Source: Pelodera strongyloides (lineage: Eukaryota > Nematoda > Chromadorea > Rhabditida > Rhabditidae). From it: a DNA stretch of 64,000 bases. A model generated the notes under the pieces. The model saw only the letters and a program-made list of their open reading frames with translations. It was not told the DNA's origin and ran no database searches. The DNA lies in NCBI GenBank assembly GCA_036852015.1, contig JAANDG010000475.1, forward strand, positions 51,448 to 115,447. Reading direction: 5' to 3'. Of this stretch, positions 1 through 12,472 are shown one piece after another. Position 1 is the first letter of the stretch. Each line of letters opens with the position of its first letter. A program made the translations under genes and the position numbers.

Positions 1-130
1 ACTGTGGAAGATACGTTTCGCAAACCAAAATAAACGAAATGAGTTTCATTACATTAATTGCTGACAATATGTTTCAGTCAGACGTTCCATATAAGTATGT
101 ACAACTTTTTTGAAGTATTGCCTGTGCAGC

Positions 131-320
131 ATTTAAAGCGAAAATACCGGCCGGTTTTTTTGAAACGCATTGCATACAACCTGCTTTCTTATGCATCATA
201 TGCAAATGAGCATAAATTAGAATAAAAAAGACCCCAATTCGACCCCTCTTTAGCATCACTGCATAAGAATGCAGATATTTGAGGTGCGTTTCAAAAACCG
301 ACCGGTATTTCGCTTTAAAG
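131..320. repeat. Palindromic element, family M1 (TTTAAAGCGAAATACC termini)
   Basis: Inverted termini read TTTAAAGCGAAAATACCGGCCGG on the left and its near complement ending CGCTTTAAA on the right, about 190 bases apart. Other copies are at 10022, 12048, 30948 and 38524. It is non-coding and lies in the intron before the first visible exon. Confidence 0.85.
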
Positions 321-381
321 ACGCCTCAGGTAGCGAAAGCCCTCTGATTATAGAGTTACAATGACAATGGTCTCGTTTCAG

Positions 382-920
382 ACTTCCTGGTACCTGACGA
401 AGTCATGGAGAATTGGAGAGAAAGAAATATACATCATCGGACTTTGGACACTTGCGATACTCCACATGAGGGAATGAATATATGGCAGCATATCCATGGA
501 GATACATCGACTAATACAGGTAGGGCTAATCCAATATTAGGTTTCCATATATGTCCCACCAAGTCATTTATTGTTGTGATTGTGTGGATGAAAGCGTATG
601 TATCCCATCTCCCGTGGGTGGTGACACAAAGGCAGGCATTACGCAAATCCTCGATTCGTTGAGACGGGTACTGAAGTCGGCTTGCTCATTTACCTTAAGT
701 AAGAGTAGCATACGAGCTTCAAATGTTTCGTATGTGATTGAACTTGAAATTACGCTATTGCTACTTGTTTATGTTTTTCTTTAGCAATATCATTATATCA
801 TATCGAATATTTCTTCTTATTTCAGTTGACTGGATGAGGATCGTGTGCTCTCTGGATGATCGTTTCGGTTTCCCTGATATGAAAGGAAGGGATCTACCAT
901 GGAATGCGTCTAAGCACTGA
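382..920 (+). CDS. 3' end of a cysteine-rich protein gene (three last exons, 5' part off window or upstream)
   Basis: Exons 382-519, 564-698 and 826-920 join in frame (each intron phase 1) to give 121 residues ending in TGA. Acceptors are TCGTTTCAG, CCACCAAG and CTTATTTCAG; donors are CAG|GTAGGG and TTAA|GTAAGA. The first intron is only 44 bases, so its weak acceptor is the least certain point. The middle exon is cysteine rich (YCCDC, SVC, SAC), and the last exon has IVCSLDD and ends LPWNASKH. The string RTLDTC followed by IWQHIH resembles RGLADC followed by IYAHTH in gene A at 48.2-53.6 kb, and the C-x2-C-x5-C-x27-C spacing resembles gene A's C-x2-C-x4-C-x30-C. I infer a paralogue. No known domain recognised; function unknown. 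The upstream exon is not visible; an M1 palindromic element sits in the preceding intron. Confidence 0.75.
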
Positions 921-3139
921 TTAGGAAGAACACGGAAGAGAGGACAGCAACTGGGTAGATATTCTAAGAATTAGTGGGTATCCTAGGGCTCTATTTTACT
1001 ATAACTGTAGACCAGCGTGACGCTGCTTATTTTTTTACATGTTTTATGTGGTTACGACAGTATTATATTTAGTAGTAGTATAGTAGCATAGTAGTATGTG
1101 GTTATTATAGTAAGTGTAGCCCATTCTTTATTATAATCATAGGCCAGCGTAACGCTGCTATTTTTACACGGATTACTTATAATAGTAGACAATCGTAACA
1201 CTGCTTATCTTTTTGTTCAACTGACTATCAATCTATAGCCGTGAGTATATATTGTATTTTATTTACTGGTATGGCTCTTGTTGCTTCATTGTTGTATAAT
1301 GTATTATTTACTTATCATAGACTTCGTATGGATATTTACTCGTAGACGTAGAGGAGAGGATTTACTCTTATTGAAAGTACTTTGTACTCGTAGTTGGGTT
1401 GTCCATTCATGTTTACTTGTAACTCATAGTAACTTATCATAATTCGCCCAAATGTGTCGCTTTTATCGCTATATTTTTTGGATGCTTTGAATGAAGTAAA
1501 ATTATTCTCTATATTTGTTGTTGGTTGTTATTATATTGTAGAATTGTCTTTTTATTGTATTATTTAATGTAATAAGCAAAGGGGCGGGGCCTTTCACGCC
1601 CATTTTCCCACGCTCCGCGCGCTCCCGGCGCACCTACGGCCAACCTTTTGAAGCGGGGCCGCGCGCTCTGGGCCCCGTCTTGGTGGCGCCGCCCTGCCTG
1701 GGCCCCGCACTTTTCAGCGCGCCGCCCCGCGTCATTTAGCGCGCCGCCCCGCACCCAAAGTTTCACGTTGAAGTGAACGGGGCTAAAGTTTACCCAAAGT
1801 GCTCGGGATTAACGTAGGAACTTCGAAGCTTTTCCAACTAAATCGATAATACACAGAAAATGCACTGCACACAAATAAATTAAATTAAGAAAACTAATAA
1901 ATAAAAATAGGTGACGTGTTTCCAGAGTTTACCGTATATTACCAAGCTACTGCGTGGAATGATTATTCCTATTATAACGCAACATCTGTAATTGATTACC
2001 TTCATAAAAAATGCAAAGAATAGTTTTTAGCAGGATTTTAGCTTCATGTGTAACACTGTGGTGTTTTTGCGGTTTTATGCGGTTTCGTGCGTAACAAAGT
2101 TGGCGCGTGCGGTTTTTGAGTGTTCGAACACCCAATGCGGTTTTTTGCGTACATGCGGTTTTTGTGGTGGTGCGTAATATTGTACAATTAGCCCAATTCA
2201 ACGGTACTCACTTGTACGAGTTTGCCATCCGGTCAAGGTGGTTTTGAATAAAAGTTACTTATTTATTCCATCTAGGTATATCGCAATCAGTTTCGTGGTA
2301 GTTTTTCTACTGAACTAGGAATTATTTTTAAATTACCTTCGCCGTGACTTTTTTCTGCAAATGTAAAGTTTAAAGATGAGCGAAGTAATCAACTGTCTTA
2401 TACTTTTTTCTGCATAATATTAGTGGCCTCCGTGATATCTAGTCCCGTCACGCTTGTCAAACTACGGTAATTACTGTCCACTCTATAATCGAAAGAATAC
2501 CAGTACGCTCAATTTAATGTTGTTTGTGAAAAAAATGAATCTAGGTTAACACTCGAGCCTATTTCAAGTTAATCCTTCTGTGATACTTTTGGCGGGGTTT
2601 TGTTTTGACCGCCAAAATCGAGTCACTCTGATAGTTTGTACAATGTGTGCGTAATATTAGTCAATAACTACTGGTTACTTAATTGTATAAACTTACTCTA
2701 AGTAAGATATTCATGTCAAGCCGATTTAGTGCATGACTGAAACCGGTCTTTAACGCTAAAAGTGACCAATCGTCAAATTAACACCAGAATACCGAAAACT
2801 AGTTTGTTGAAATATTGACAATGCTTAGCGTGATGGCCATTTCACCGGCACCGATTTTGATTAGGAGGGTCAGTACTCGCTTTTAAATCCGGATTTACGG
2901 CTAAATAGAGCATCACATTTAGAGGCACAACTCGTACACGCAGATACGTAGTCCTAGCGGGACTATGTTGGGCTGTGGACGATCGTATAGAAATTGAACT
3001 CTAAGCGGCTGTGTTATACTGCTTATCATAGCATGCTATATTATTTGGCCGTGTCACATAACCTAGTGATCCAGGTTCCATGGTGCATCAGGGCCGAATG
3101 CGTATTTATTCAATCTCGGCTTATTGGCACGACGATACT
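921..3139. other. Intergenic stretch without a supported gene
   Basis: AT-rich sequence after the TGA at 920. A possible poly(A) signal AATAAA lies near 2247. Three diverged copies of a motif like GACCAGCGTGACGCTGCTTA occur at about 1008-1040, 1141-1167 and 1185-1210. A GC-rich island sits at 1575-1790. I see no exon with good splice signals. Confidence 0.5.
1575..1790. other. GC-rich island with GC-box motifs
   Basis: Abrupt GC-rich block in AT-rich surroundings. It opens with GGGGCGGGGCC and repeats GCGCGCCGCCCCGC-type words. Similar GGGGCGGGGC words recur at about 13690 and 56281. It could be a promoter fragment or part of a repeat; no gene start is evident beside it. Confidence 0.4.
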
Positions 3140-3200
3140 ATGCCACTTCCCCTTTTAGCAGTTATTTGTGTCCTATTTCTAATTCTTTCTCCCATACAAA
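3140..3200 (+). CDS. Possible signal-peptide exon of an unresolved gene
   Basis: The ATG at 3140 begins MPLPLLAVICVLFLILSPIQ, a convincing hydrophobic signal peptide, and the frame reaches a donor AAA|GTGAGC in phase 1. Gene A (48189) and the gene at 30087 also have a signal-peptide exon ending in a phase-1 donor, so this could start another member. The frame also stays open to about 3373, with a poorer donor (AAG|GTTTTC) near 3313. I could not find a matching second exon downstream, so the exon may be a relic or belong to a gene interrupted by repeats. Confidence 0.35.
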
Positions 3201-4044
3201 GTGAGCATCCCACTTTTGGATTGACAACTTGCAATTCACGCCTGACTGATCAACTCTCGTCAATAGCAAAGTTGGTCCACGAACACACGCATACAATCTT
3301 CCATTCATTCAAGGTTTTCTTTCTCAGCGCCGCGGTGGCGCCGCGCGAAGCGCGCCAACACTCTTCTCGCTGATCCTCAATGTGTCTATAGTTGGTCATC
3401 TTGAGAAATCTCGCGCAGTAGACTGACCCTGATCCTGGTATAAGTCGAGACGCTGGGGGAAAATCCCCCAAGTCCGAAGTACTTATACTACTTAAACGTA
3501 TCCTTCGAGCAGACTTGTTTAAACCTTGGTTGATGTGTGCTCGTTCAGTATTATCTTGTAGTCTTTCATTGAACCTTTACATTTTTCCATTATTATTTGT
3601 CCAGCTTATTGTGAATTATAACAATTTCTAAGTACTTGCTCTGTTACTGTGCTTTCTTTACGAACCCTCTCTTTGTAATCGGAGAAGTGCTCAACGGCAG
3701 AACTTCCTTAGGCAATATTGTCCGAATGTTGTAAATCCATCAGCTCTTTCCTTTGCACCATATTGGTGCCTGTTAAGTCTGTGGCTTTATAGCTCTGTAC
3801 GGCATATGATACCCTCCCGAACAAACGTTCGTATAAACCATAATATTGACCCATAAAAAACTAACAATGAGAACGCTGGTGTATCTGCATAACAAAATCT
3901 CGCATAATATCAGTGATCAAAAGCGAAAGATATATTAACCGTTTGTTACTGTTTCCATCCCGTTTTTATTTTCCTCTACAGGAACCAATTCGAAACAACT
4001 CAGAAGTTAGTATGCTAATTACCCTTTCATCTTGTACTCCCGCC

Positions 4045-4115
4045 TTCTTTCTCTTTCTCTCACTCTCTCCCTCTCGCTCCCTCTCTCTCCCCAGCTCTCT
4101 CTCCCTCTCGGTTGA
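4045..4115. repeat. CT microsatellite tract
   Basis: Imperfect CTCTCT/TTTCTC tract, the first of a series. Good acceptor-like sequence CCTCTACAG lies just upstream at about 3980, but no gene could be built on it. Confidence 0.85.
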
Positions 4116-4265
4116 GCTCGCTCGGTCAACTGACCCACTTTTTGTACCGGCTTTCCGACACAAGAATTACGGTAGCTCTTGAGCATACACTACTCAATTT
4201 GGGCATACTGTACCTTTCTTGCGCGCGGGGACATCTACTTTCTTTAAGTTGCGTGTGTTACTTTT

Positions 4266-4588
4266 GTTAAAGGGATCAGCTCACCTTAAATTGTGTCTGT
4301 TTTTTTTGTTTCTTTATTTTCTATGAGGGATAATAAAAATTTGGAATAGAAAAAGTAGTGTTCAATTTCAATACTCACGAAGATATTGGGTGATAAAGTG
4401 GTGGATTGATCGGGCCGAAATGCAAAAAGGGCAATTATCCTATACAAACAAGGCACTTTATCACCCAATATCTTCGTGAGTATTGAAATTGAACACTACT
4501 TTTTCTATTACAAATTTTTACTATCCCTTATAGAAAATAAAGAAACAAAAAAAACAGACACAATTTAAGGTGAGCTGATCCCTTTAAA
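4266..4588. repeat. Palindromic element, family M4 (TTAAAGGGATCAGC termini)
   Basis: A near-perfect inverted repeat with arms of about 140 bases around a short spacer. It begins GTTAAAGGGATCAGCTCACC and ends with the complement. No coding capacity. TTAA at both ends fits a TTAA target site. Confidence 0.92.
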
Positions 4589-5439
4589 CAAGGCGAAATA
4601 TTAAGCTTTGTAAAGTAATAGCCACATTATGATAGGTCTCATATCATGTAAACGATATAATCCTTCGAAAGTAGTGATTCCTTGTTATATATGCAACTGT
4701 TGAAAGCACACTGTATTCCTATTGTTGGTTTTAGCTTCTCATCACTGATAACATCATTGCTGTCTTTCAATTTCTCTTCCATGCAAGAACTATTTTCGAC
4801 CCGTTGGAACCAACCCAGGCACCGAACAAATATCTCATGAACCAATGACTGTGCAAAATGCGCAAATTACTAGTTGTAACTCGAGTAAAATTGGTCGACC
4901 GAGTATTTCGGAAACACCGACAGATAGATGTAGGTTAATTCACAGAGTGTGCAGTGACAGGGCCGTCGTGCTTCACTAATACACGGGTTAAAATGGACCA
5001 GAATGTTGAACCAACACAGCTCTGTCACCTATGTTTTACACAAAATATTGATGATGCTTGCCGTCTGTTTTGAAACCATTTGTCGTTTTTTTGGGTATGG
5101 TACTTCTCGTTGTTGTTCTTTTATCTTTCATTTCTTATGTACGAATGTCAACACTAAATCAATGGTTGTCAGAATTTTGATGAATTGACTTCACCTCAGT
5201 GCTACAGCTTGATAAGGAATACAGACTGCAGACACTTAGAAAAACTTTTAAGAGATCCCTTTATTATAATAATGTCTTTGTAAGCACTAATATGATAATG
5301 TACTTTAGGTGTACTGTAGACTAAATTCACATAACATGATTTCAGAATTCTATAATAGGTAATCGCTCTCCTGTATCGGTATTGCAGATTGAAGCAGCTT
5401 GCCAGCTGATAATTATGACAAGATTATCTCTTGCTGGGC

Positions 5440-5545
5440 GCTCCCTCTTTCCCTCCATATCTCTCTTTCTCTACATTCTCTCTCTCGCACACGACATTTT
5501 CTTCCTCCTTTTCCTTTCTGGTCCTCACTCTTTCTCTCTCGATAT
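5440..5545. repeat. CT-rich tract
   Basis: Interrupted TCTCTCTTTCTC tract following an acceptor-like TATTGCAG at about 5380. The open frames over it are simple-sequence artefacts. Confidence 0.7.
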
Positions 5546-7045
5546 CCATCCATCAGTGCTCCCTCCCTACTACAGTTTCAGTCCTTCAAATACTCGACAA
5601 TTATCTCATCAACTTTCAATGTATCCGATGACCGCAGTGCGTAACGGATGACCTCAAATAGTCCGCAACAATCCAATGGACGTACAATAGGCGCGCACCG
5701 TCCACAGATTAGTGCGAAATGGATGCGCGGTGCGCGCCCGTGTGAATTTACCTCTTAAGGTCCAGCGCAGAAGTTGCATTAGCGATGTTATTGTTGCGAG
5801 AAGATCCCGTATGAATTGTAATGCAATACGAGTAGCGAGTGAGTCAAGGCCGGATATGGTCTAATAGAAATATCCAAATTGGTACCTCCAATATCAATCG
5901 TGCATTCGTTTGAAGTCCTGCGTCCATGTACCGTACCTACTCGTGTGGCGCAGATTTTCACCAGCACATTTCCGTGTTAGTGTTTCCATCCATCATGCAA
6001 TTACTTTATTTTCTTTCTAGTAGTATTCCCTCTTTATTTTAAAGTTGTATGTTTTGGATTTTGGTCACCCCGTGCCCGCGGCTCTCGGCTTATTATATGC
6101 CAAAAGAGAGTTCTGCGCTGCACGCCGCGCGACGATGCTCCTTCTTTCAATCCAAAAAAGCTCCGTCCAGCTTCTCGTAGAGAATGAGAGAAACGGAGCA
6201 CGAGATAGTGTGGATTTATGGAGACGAAGGATGACCGAACCTGCTCGAGAGACCAATTCTCAAGATTTAAGTTTCTAATGCAAAAACTCGAAACAATCCA
6301 AGCTGGACGGAGCCCGAATAGAAAGATAAACGAACTAAATATGAAGCACCTTGCATCACGTAGTTCATTATGGGTTCGCTTAAATTGCGTAGCTGACCAA
6401 GTGCGCACTTCGTGGAACTTCAAGATAACTTTTTATCATAACACACATACCTCATTGCGTTTTCGGTCTCGAAACAAAAAAAATGCATATGACGGAAGTG
6501 TTTACGTATCGAAACACATCAATCGGCAAATTCTTTTTTTTTTTTTGGGTCAAATTTCAAATCTTAAATTCTCATAGAATATTTCAATCTACTCTTCATA
6601 AATAAATGTCTATTTTTTGTTAATATTAAATGTCCTTTGCGGGTTTGCCCCAGCAATCCCTAGAGTCCGAGGAAAGAAAGCCTGCATGCTATTCGCTTGA
6701 TTGAAACACATAGAGTGGGCTAGTTGGGAGCTGAGACTGGTCTAGTCCTAGCCTCCTTCCTCCCAGTCTCCCAGTCCTTCCCGCCCGGGGGGAAACACAC
6801 TCAAGACCAAATCTCGCACCCATTTAATGTGAATAAGCTTTACACAAGGGGGAGTTTTTCGAATTGTAAGCGAAGATCAAGAAATTTCGAAAATTATGTT
6901 GGGTTTCGGTGAGTCGACAGCCCATTCATAAGGTGTGGTAACGTGTATCTTTACAAACGTCTAAACTACGTTGAGTTCATATAAACACTAGACAATAGCT
7001 CTGGACAGGTGTCATAGAAAATAGGGAAGGCGACCGAGATGAACT

Positions 7046-7218
7046 CTTAAAGCGAAATGCCAGCTCCTTTGGAAAATTTGCATATGATAAGCAAATCCTA
7101 TGTATCCTACGCTAATTTTGCGCGATAGCCGAGGACGATCGCGCAAAATTAGCATAGGATACATAGGATTTGCTTATCATATGCAAATTTTCCAAAGGGG
7201 CTAGCATTTCGCTTTAAA
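7046..7218. repeat. Long hairpin element, M1-like termini
   Basis: Starts TTAAAGCGAAATGCCAGC and ends GCATTTCGCTTTAAA. The two arms (about 80 bases each) are almost identical complements around a short CGATAGCCGAGGACG centre. RNA from either strand would fold into a near-perfect hairpin. Probably a recent M1-related miniature element. Confidence 0.88.
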
Positions 7219-7666
7219 GTCCAAGGCAAATCGCTAAAGAATCTCGAAAAACGCATTATGCTTCTGTTTTGGAAGGAACTGACCGTCACACAAATGCCAT
7301 CCTGCGTCGTTGTTGGAAAAAGCCCTAATAGGACAACTGGGCAACGAAGCAAGCCTGTTCTACCATGTGACTTTAGTTGAAAGTTGAAATCCTAACTAAG
7401 AATAAGTTTTCAAACTATGAGTAGTTGGATTATTGCACAAATCTCGGATTTGACGTTACTTTTGTTTTTATGTTCTGGTTTGAGGTTTATACTTTGCATT
7501 CATGGTATTTTGGGTTGACTATTGTTAATTGTTGGTATTGTTGATTTCCCTTCACCTTCAAAGGGACAGGTAAACTGTTTCCGCCAGCGGTTAGATATTC
7601 TCCAGCGCTATAGCTAGCAAAACATCATGTGCATATATGTTGTTGCAGTTGGCTCATCCTTCTCTC

Positions 7667-7751
7667 AATATATCTTTATATCTAACCCTCTCGCCTTCGC
7701 TCTATCTCTCTCCCTATCTTTCTCTTTCTCTCTCTCTCTTTCCCTCTCTCG
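7667..7751. repeat. CT microsatellite tract
   Basis: CTCTCTCTTTCCCTCTC tract in the spaced series between 4 and 23 kb. Confidence 0.8.
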
Positions 7752-8372
7752 CACACCTTCCGAGATGGACAATGCACAGAAAAAAAAGCAAAGGGGGTAA
7801 ACCTGTTTCTAACAAGAAGAAGCGCCCTTTGCGCGCGGCTCTCCGTGCGTTCCCATATATCTACTTGATGTAGATGGATACGGCACAGACATAAGGGCAT
7901 GAGATAAAGAAACAAAAACGAATGCCAAGGCACTGATCCGAACTTTTATGCAATTGCCAAGTCAGGGCAAGAGAAAATCTGGTTTGTAGGCTTATTGTTA
8001 AATTTATATTTTTCATACAAATAAGACTGTCAACAGCCAAGGATTTTTTGACCGACTGACAATATTATTATTTACTACTACAAAATATCACTATGTAACA
8101 TGGGAAAACCTATGGTTGCCAGTTAGGATCGCTTTGAAGACCTGCTGACTGGTTGTAGGTTGGACTTTCACCAAGATGAAGTTTCCACCCTGGGGAGTTG
8201 TTGCTTGTATCCTTTGTGTTCACCTCGGAAGTCGAACGGTGCAAATCCCTTCCCTAGCCCACTAAGTCCTCGTGCCTCAAGAGAGGGAGACTGACGAGGT
8301 TCTACATAACCTGTTCTACTCTCAATGAGAGACCTTCTTGTGCTGTTGCAAATGGTCACTCGTCGACTCTCA

Positions 8373-8472
8373 ACCTCTCTCTCTCTCTCACTCTCTCTCT
8401 CTTTCTCTCATTCTCTCTCTCTCTCTCTCTTTCTCTCATTCTCTCATTCTCTATCTTTCTTTCTCTCTTTTT
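8373..8472. repeat. CT microsatellite tract
   Basis: Long CTCTCTCT and CATTCTCTC tract. It is followed at about 8515 by an acceptor-like TTTTTCTCAG, but no exon is convincing. Confidence 0.85.
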
Positions 8473-9079
8473 GTTTCTCCACTCCTCGCCATTCTTTATG
8501 TATCTTTTTCTCAGGTCTAGCAGAGCCAATAGCCTTCGGCAAAAGCACAACACATACTGACATAGATGCACACACAAGCTAAGGGCTCTAGAAACAAGTT
8601 CTGTCCGCCCCCTTTCAAAGGGTCGGCCGTTCGTTATTTAGGATTTCAAATTCGAATGCCGCAATGACAACATATCTTGATAGATCAAAAACTAACTCAG
8701 CTTGCTGAAACCAAAGCGTTTGTTATTGTTTTCCATTACCAAAACTGAGACTGGCACTAACATACTCATTGTTGTAATCAACAATTTGCCGACGAAAATG
8801 AGCTCACTAACTAAGTGCAAGCCCAAGAACGCTCCACTTGCAAATTATTTGTCACTACGGCGGACCGTTTGTATCTCACCCCGGTCCGTCAGGAAGAGTA
8901 ATCTTGTATAGCAATGTCGTTTTTGTTGACAATAAGATTCAACGCCACCTCTAATTGCAAGTAATGAAATTTAGCATATTTTTCCCGTTTAAATAAGCTT
9001 CTGCTTTCAATTCACATCCAAACTAATGAGGAAAGCCTTCCTGTGTTAATATAATCGTTCTGTTTCTTTCGCATTTTCT

Positions 9080-9215
9080 GTCTGCGGCGCGGCTCGGCTG
9101 TCCGATCCCGCCTCCTTGGATTGCGCGCTCGGATCTTGTTTCCCCGAGCAAAGAAGCGCGAAGCGCGCAAGTGGCAGCGCGCTGCCACGCGCTACCAAAT
9201 GACCAGCGCCCCGCT
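9080..9215. other. GC-rich patch with GCGCGAAGCGCGC words
   Basis: Local GC-rich block containing short self-complementary GCGCG words; a related patch lies at about 3325-3355. No gene assigned. Confidence 0.35.
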
Positions 9216-10021
9216 CTTCTCTTTTTGATACTTGTTTGATACTTTAACAACCGGATCGTAGATGTTGCGAGTCTGTCCAAGATAAGCACACAATATCATT
9301 AGTGCTCTGTTCGGTCATGTCCAGTGCTGCACACTTACTATTTATTGTAAAATATACACACTGAGACTGTTAAACTAACTAAGGAAACGCCGATAATGAT
9401 TCAAGTTCGAGCAAATTTACAAATTCACAGTCATGAGAATACTATGTAATATGTGTGTACTAACTCAAAGAAGGTTTTCTGCGCGCTTCTAAGATACGGC
9501 TATCCTTCATATGAGATGTCTACTCCTAAAATTTTCAACAAAACCACAAGTTCTTTCTCGAGTTCTTTCCTGATTAACATCTATTCTTCTTCTTCGCTCA
9601 ATTTAAATGATCCTTTGTCCAAAGAAGTGAGGAACACCCAAAAGTGTCCTTGGATATTTTTTCATTCGCGTGCCTCGGATCAGGAACACGAGCCCTCAAC
9701 TTTTCAACGTCTTTTTCTAGGCTTTTTAGATTTTCCCACAGATTGTTGTAGGCTTTGACCTAGGTCCTCAAGTGCTTATTTACTTGATGAAAGTTTCAGA
9801 GCACTCATAATGTTTCGATAACTTCTAATTCGAGCAAATATGTATCACGATACAAAACAGGCTATGCAACAAACACAATCAACTTTCCATGTAAATCACC
9901 CTCTGTCAATCTCGCTTGTTATATCTCTCTAACTCTTTCCCAGTTTCTTCAAATTGAGTATGTGAGTTTTTTTTCTGCAATGATTTCCAAAAGTCAAGCA
10001 AATTTGGTTTATGGTATTCAT

Positions 10022-10206
10022 TTTAAAGCGAAATACCGGCCGGTTTTTGTAACGCATCTCAAGTATTTGCATTCCTATGCCTTTGTGCAACGTGGGGTCT
10101 AATTAGGGTCTAGTTTTTATTCTAATTTTTGCTCATTTGCATATGCTGCATAAGAAAGCATGTGACGCAATGTGTTTCAAATAGTGGCCGGTATTTTGCT
10201 TTAAAT
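10022..10206. repeat. Palindromic element, family M1
   Basis: TTTAAAGCGAAATACCGGCCGG at the left and GGCCGGTATTTTGCTTTAAA at the right, with the shared TTTGCATATGCTGCA interior word. Confidence 0.88.
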
Positions 10207-11429
10207 GAAGACAATATTCTACCGAATATTCCGGAAAGACCGCCCGCCCTACCGGTAATCACCCCTCATAAGATATGCTTGTGTAGAGGGCAGATGTAGG
10301 AGTTCTGCGAGCGTAAAGTGATGAGAGTGATTCTTGCTTTACTCTTACAGTTCTTTTCTCGATCTATTTTAGAGTTCCCTATTTCGGTCTACCTCGTTGT
10401 CCTATCAAAATTCAATACTTACTTGTGAACTTGGTTCTGACTTTTCAAATTCCCGCTGAAAGTTCTTTGTGTTAGTGAGACTGATACTCATGTGTCTGAA
10501 TCTCTTCATCTCATCTACTCTCTGCCTCCCTCTCACAGGCTATTGGTGCAAATGAGTCAAATGAGTCTCTAGTGACCAGTCCTGGAAGGACATTGTCCAA
10601 TCTATCAACTAGCCTTCGCGCCTGCGTCTCGGCGTAATACGTGCTCTCTACTAGGTTTCTTCTAACCTCTGTCTAACTAAGAACCTCCCAATGATAGGTA
10701 AAGTACCTCCCAGTCGGGTACCACTACCCGGGTACTAGGTCAATCACTAACACAAACTTAATGATGCAAATTCGAAATCAACCTACTCAAAAACGGTACA
10801 ACATCCGGGAGGTAAATGGGGCCTAGTTTTCCCACTAATTTGAATAGTAGGTATGAAATCCTACAATTTTGAAATTTTTATTAGAAAGCATCGTTAGAAA
10901 TCGACGGAATACATTTAAAAAACTACAGTGGACAAAAGTAAGACAATTGCGCAACTTGGTTCCCACTTTAGTCTTAGGGAAAGCTGCGGTCTCTTTTAAA
11001 CTACCGACAGTCTTTTTGGTAGTGGTGGTATTACGTAATGGCGTTTCAAGTGATACACATTTTACTCTTCTGCCCTTTCCGCATGTATTTCTTCCAGGCA
11101 ACAAAATCCACAATACATTTCTTTTTATGTCAAGTCAAGTGCACAAACGCCTACAGTCATTCATATATCGAAAGCCTCTAACTTTCCCTTAGGTTGTGAT
11201 TGCTCGTTGTTGATATCTTTCGAGAGTACCTTTTCGAAGGAAAAAAAAGAAAAAGATATAAGAAAAGAGACAATTTTCAAGGTGGGTTCGCAGGTTTAGG
11301 TTCAGTGTCATTTTTCGCGCGTTGCGGACGGCAATCGTTTCCGTTTTGCGTTATCAAGATCGAGACTTGTCACAAGAGTTGACAAAATAGAGATATACTG
11401 ACAGACAATGTGCTGGAATCTGGGGGTTT

Positions 11430-11700
11430 CAATTTCACTTATTCTCTAACCTTCTCTAACCCTTTTCTAACTATTTCTTACCAATCCTAAATATAAACAA
11501 CTATTTACTATATCTATCACTCTAACTATCTCCTACCATGTCTAAGCCTAATATATCTAATCTAACTAACTATATCCCCTTAAGATTCTCCAACCTTTTT
11601 CTACTTGTTTCTTTTATTTTTCTTTACTTCGTTTACTGGTTTACTTCTCCAAGACATCGCTTGGTATTTATTTGTTTCCTTGTTTTCTTTACTCTAACAA
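11430..11700. other. TCTAAC-rich pyrimidine stretch
   Basis: The plus strand repeats TCTAAC or CTAAC about a dozen times at irregular spacing with few purine clusters. There is no open frame and no clear repeat period. Role unknown. Confidence 0.4.
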
Positions 11701-12047
11701 CAAAGTTGTAGTGTTTGAGGACTTTTTTTCAGCTATAAAAGCCGCGGGCAGTTGCAGATCAATGCTAAATCAATGCTAGATCTCGATAGTCTCGATCCTA
11801 GACGGTGCACTTTTGAACCAGAAACACAGTGTGACAAAGCACAAATCTCGTCTGCCCTGCAAAATTCCAGTTTTTAATTTTGCGTGCGGCTTCCTCGAAA
11901 AAAAAAGATGAACTCATTTTAACGAAATGCAAATAGCAATGGTTGCATTTTTACCCGGTGTCATTATTGAAAGAACCATGTGGTAAATGCTTCGGAACTA
12001 ACGCAACATTATGCAAAAGTATACCACAAATAATTTGCGCCTGTTTA

Positions 12048-12231
12048 ATTAAAGCGAAATACCGGCCGGTTTTTGAAACGCTTCGTGGACAACTGAATTC
12101 TTACGAATTTATGCTAAATTGCTCGAATTTAGCTCGATTTTTAATTCTAATTTATGTTCATTTGCATATGCTGCACAAAAATGCTGGTGTGCTCGATGCG
12201 TTTCAAAAACCGGCCAGTATTTCGCTTTAAC
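12048..12231. repeat. Palindromic element, family M1
   Basis: TTAAAGCGAAATACCGGCCGG and complementary GGCCAGTATTTCGCTTTAA termini with a TTTGCATATGCTGCAC interior. Confidence 0.88.
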
Positions 12232-12407
12232 AAATTTTGATTACATTTTTGCCTATAAAGTGTAAATTTCATTCTTGCAAAATAAATATTCAAATGGCTT
12301 CTTCGTATCAAATATTAATTACTATTCTTGATCTGTCACATCATTCGTGTACAATACGTGATACTTTTGAGAAAACGCTCTCGAACGTGAACTCCCCTAT
12401 CTAGCTC

Positions 12408-12472
12408 TCTTCTCTTCTCTCTCTTTCTCCCCCTCTCTGTTCTATCTCTCTCTCTCTCTCGGTCTCACTCTC
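12408..12472. repeat. CT microsatellite tract
   Basis: TCTCTCTCTCTC tract of the 4-23 kb series, just upstream of a GC-rich patch at about 12565-12660. Confidence 0.8.

Noticed and set aside
6034..6577. Overlapping open frames of 119-129 codons
   Set aside because: Both strands are open with similar quality and no splice or start context, so probably low stop density by chance.
8325..8582. Ser/Leu-rich open frames
   Set aside because: They are translations of a CT microsatellite. The same applies at 5382, 7637, 15032, 16710 and 22667.
10835..11192. Overlapping open frames on both strands, Tc1-like GTGGACAAAAGTAAG word
   Set aside because: No inverted terminal partner and no transposase motif in either frame.
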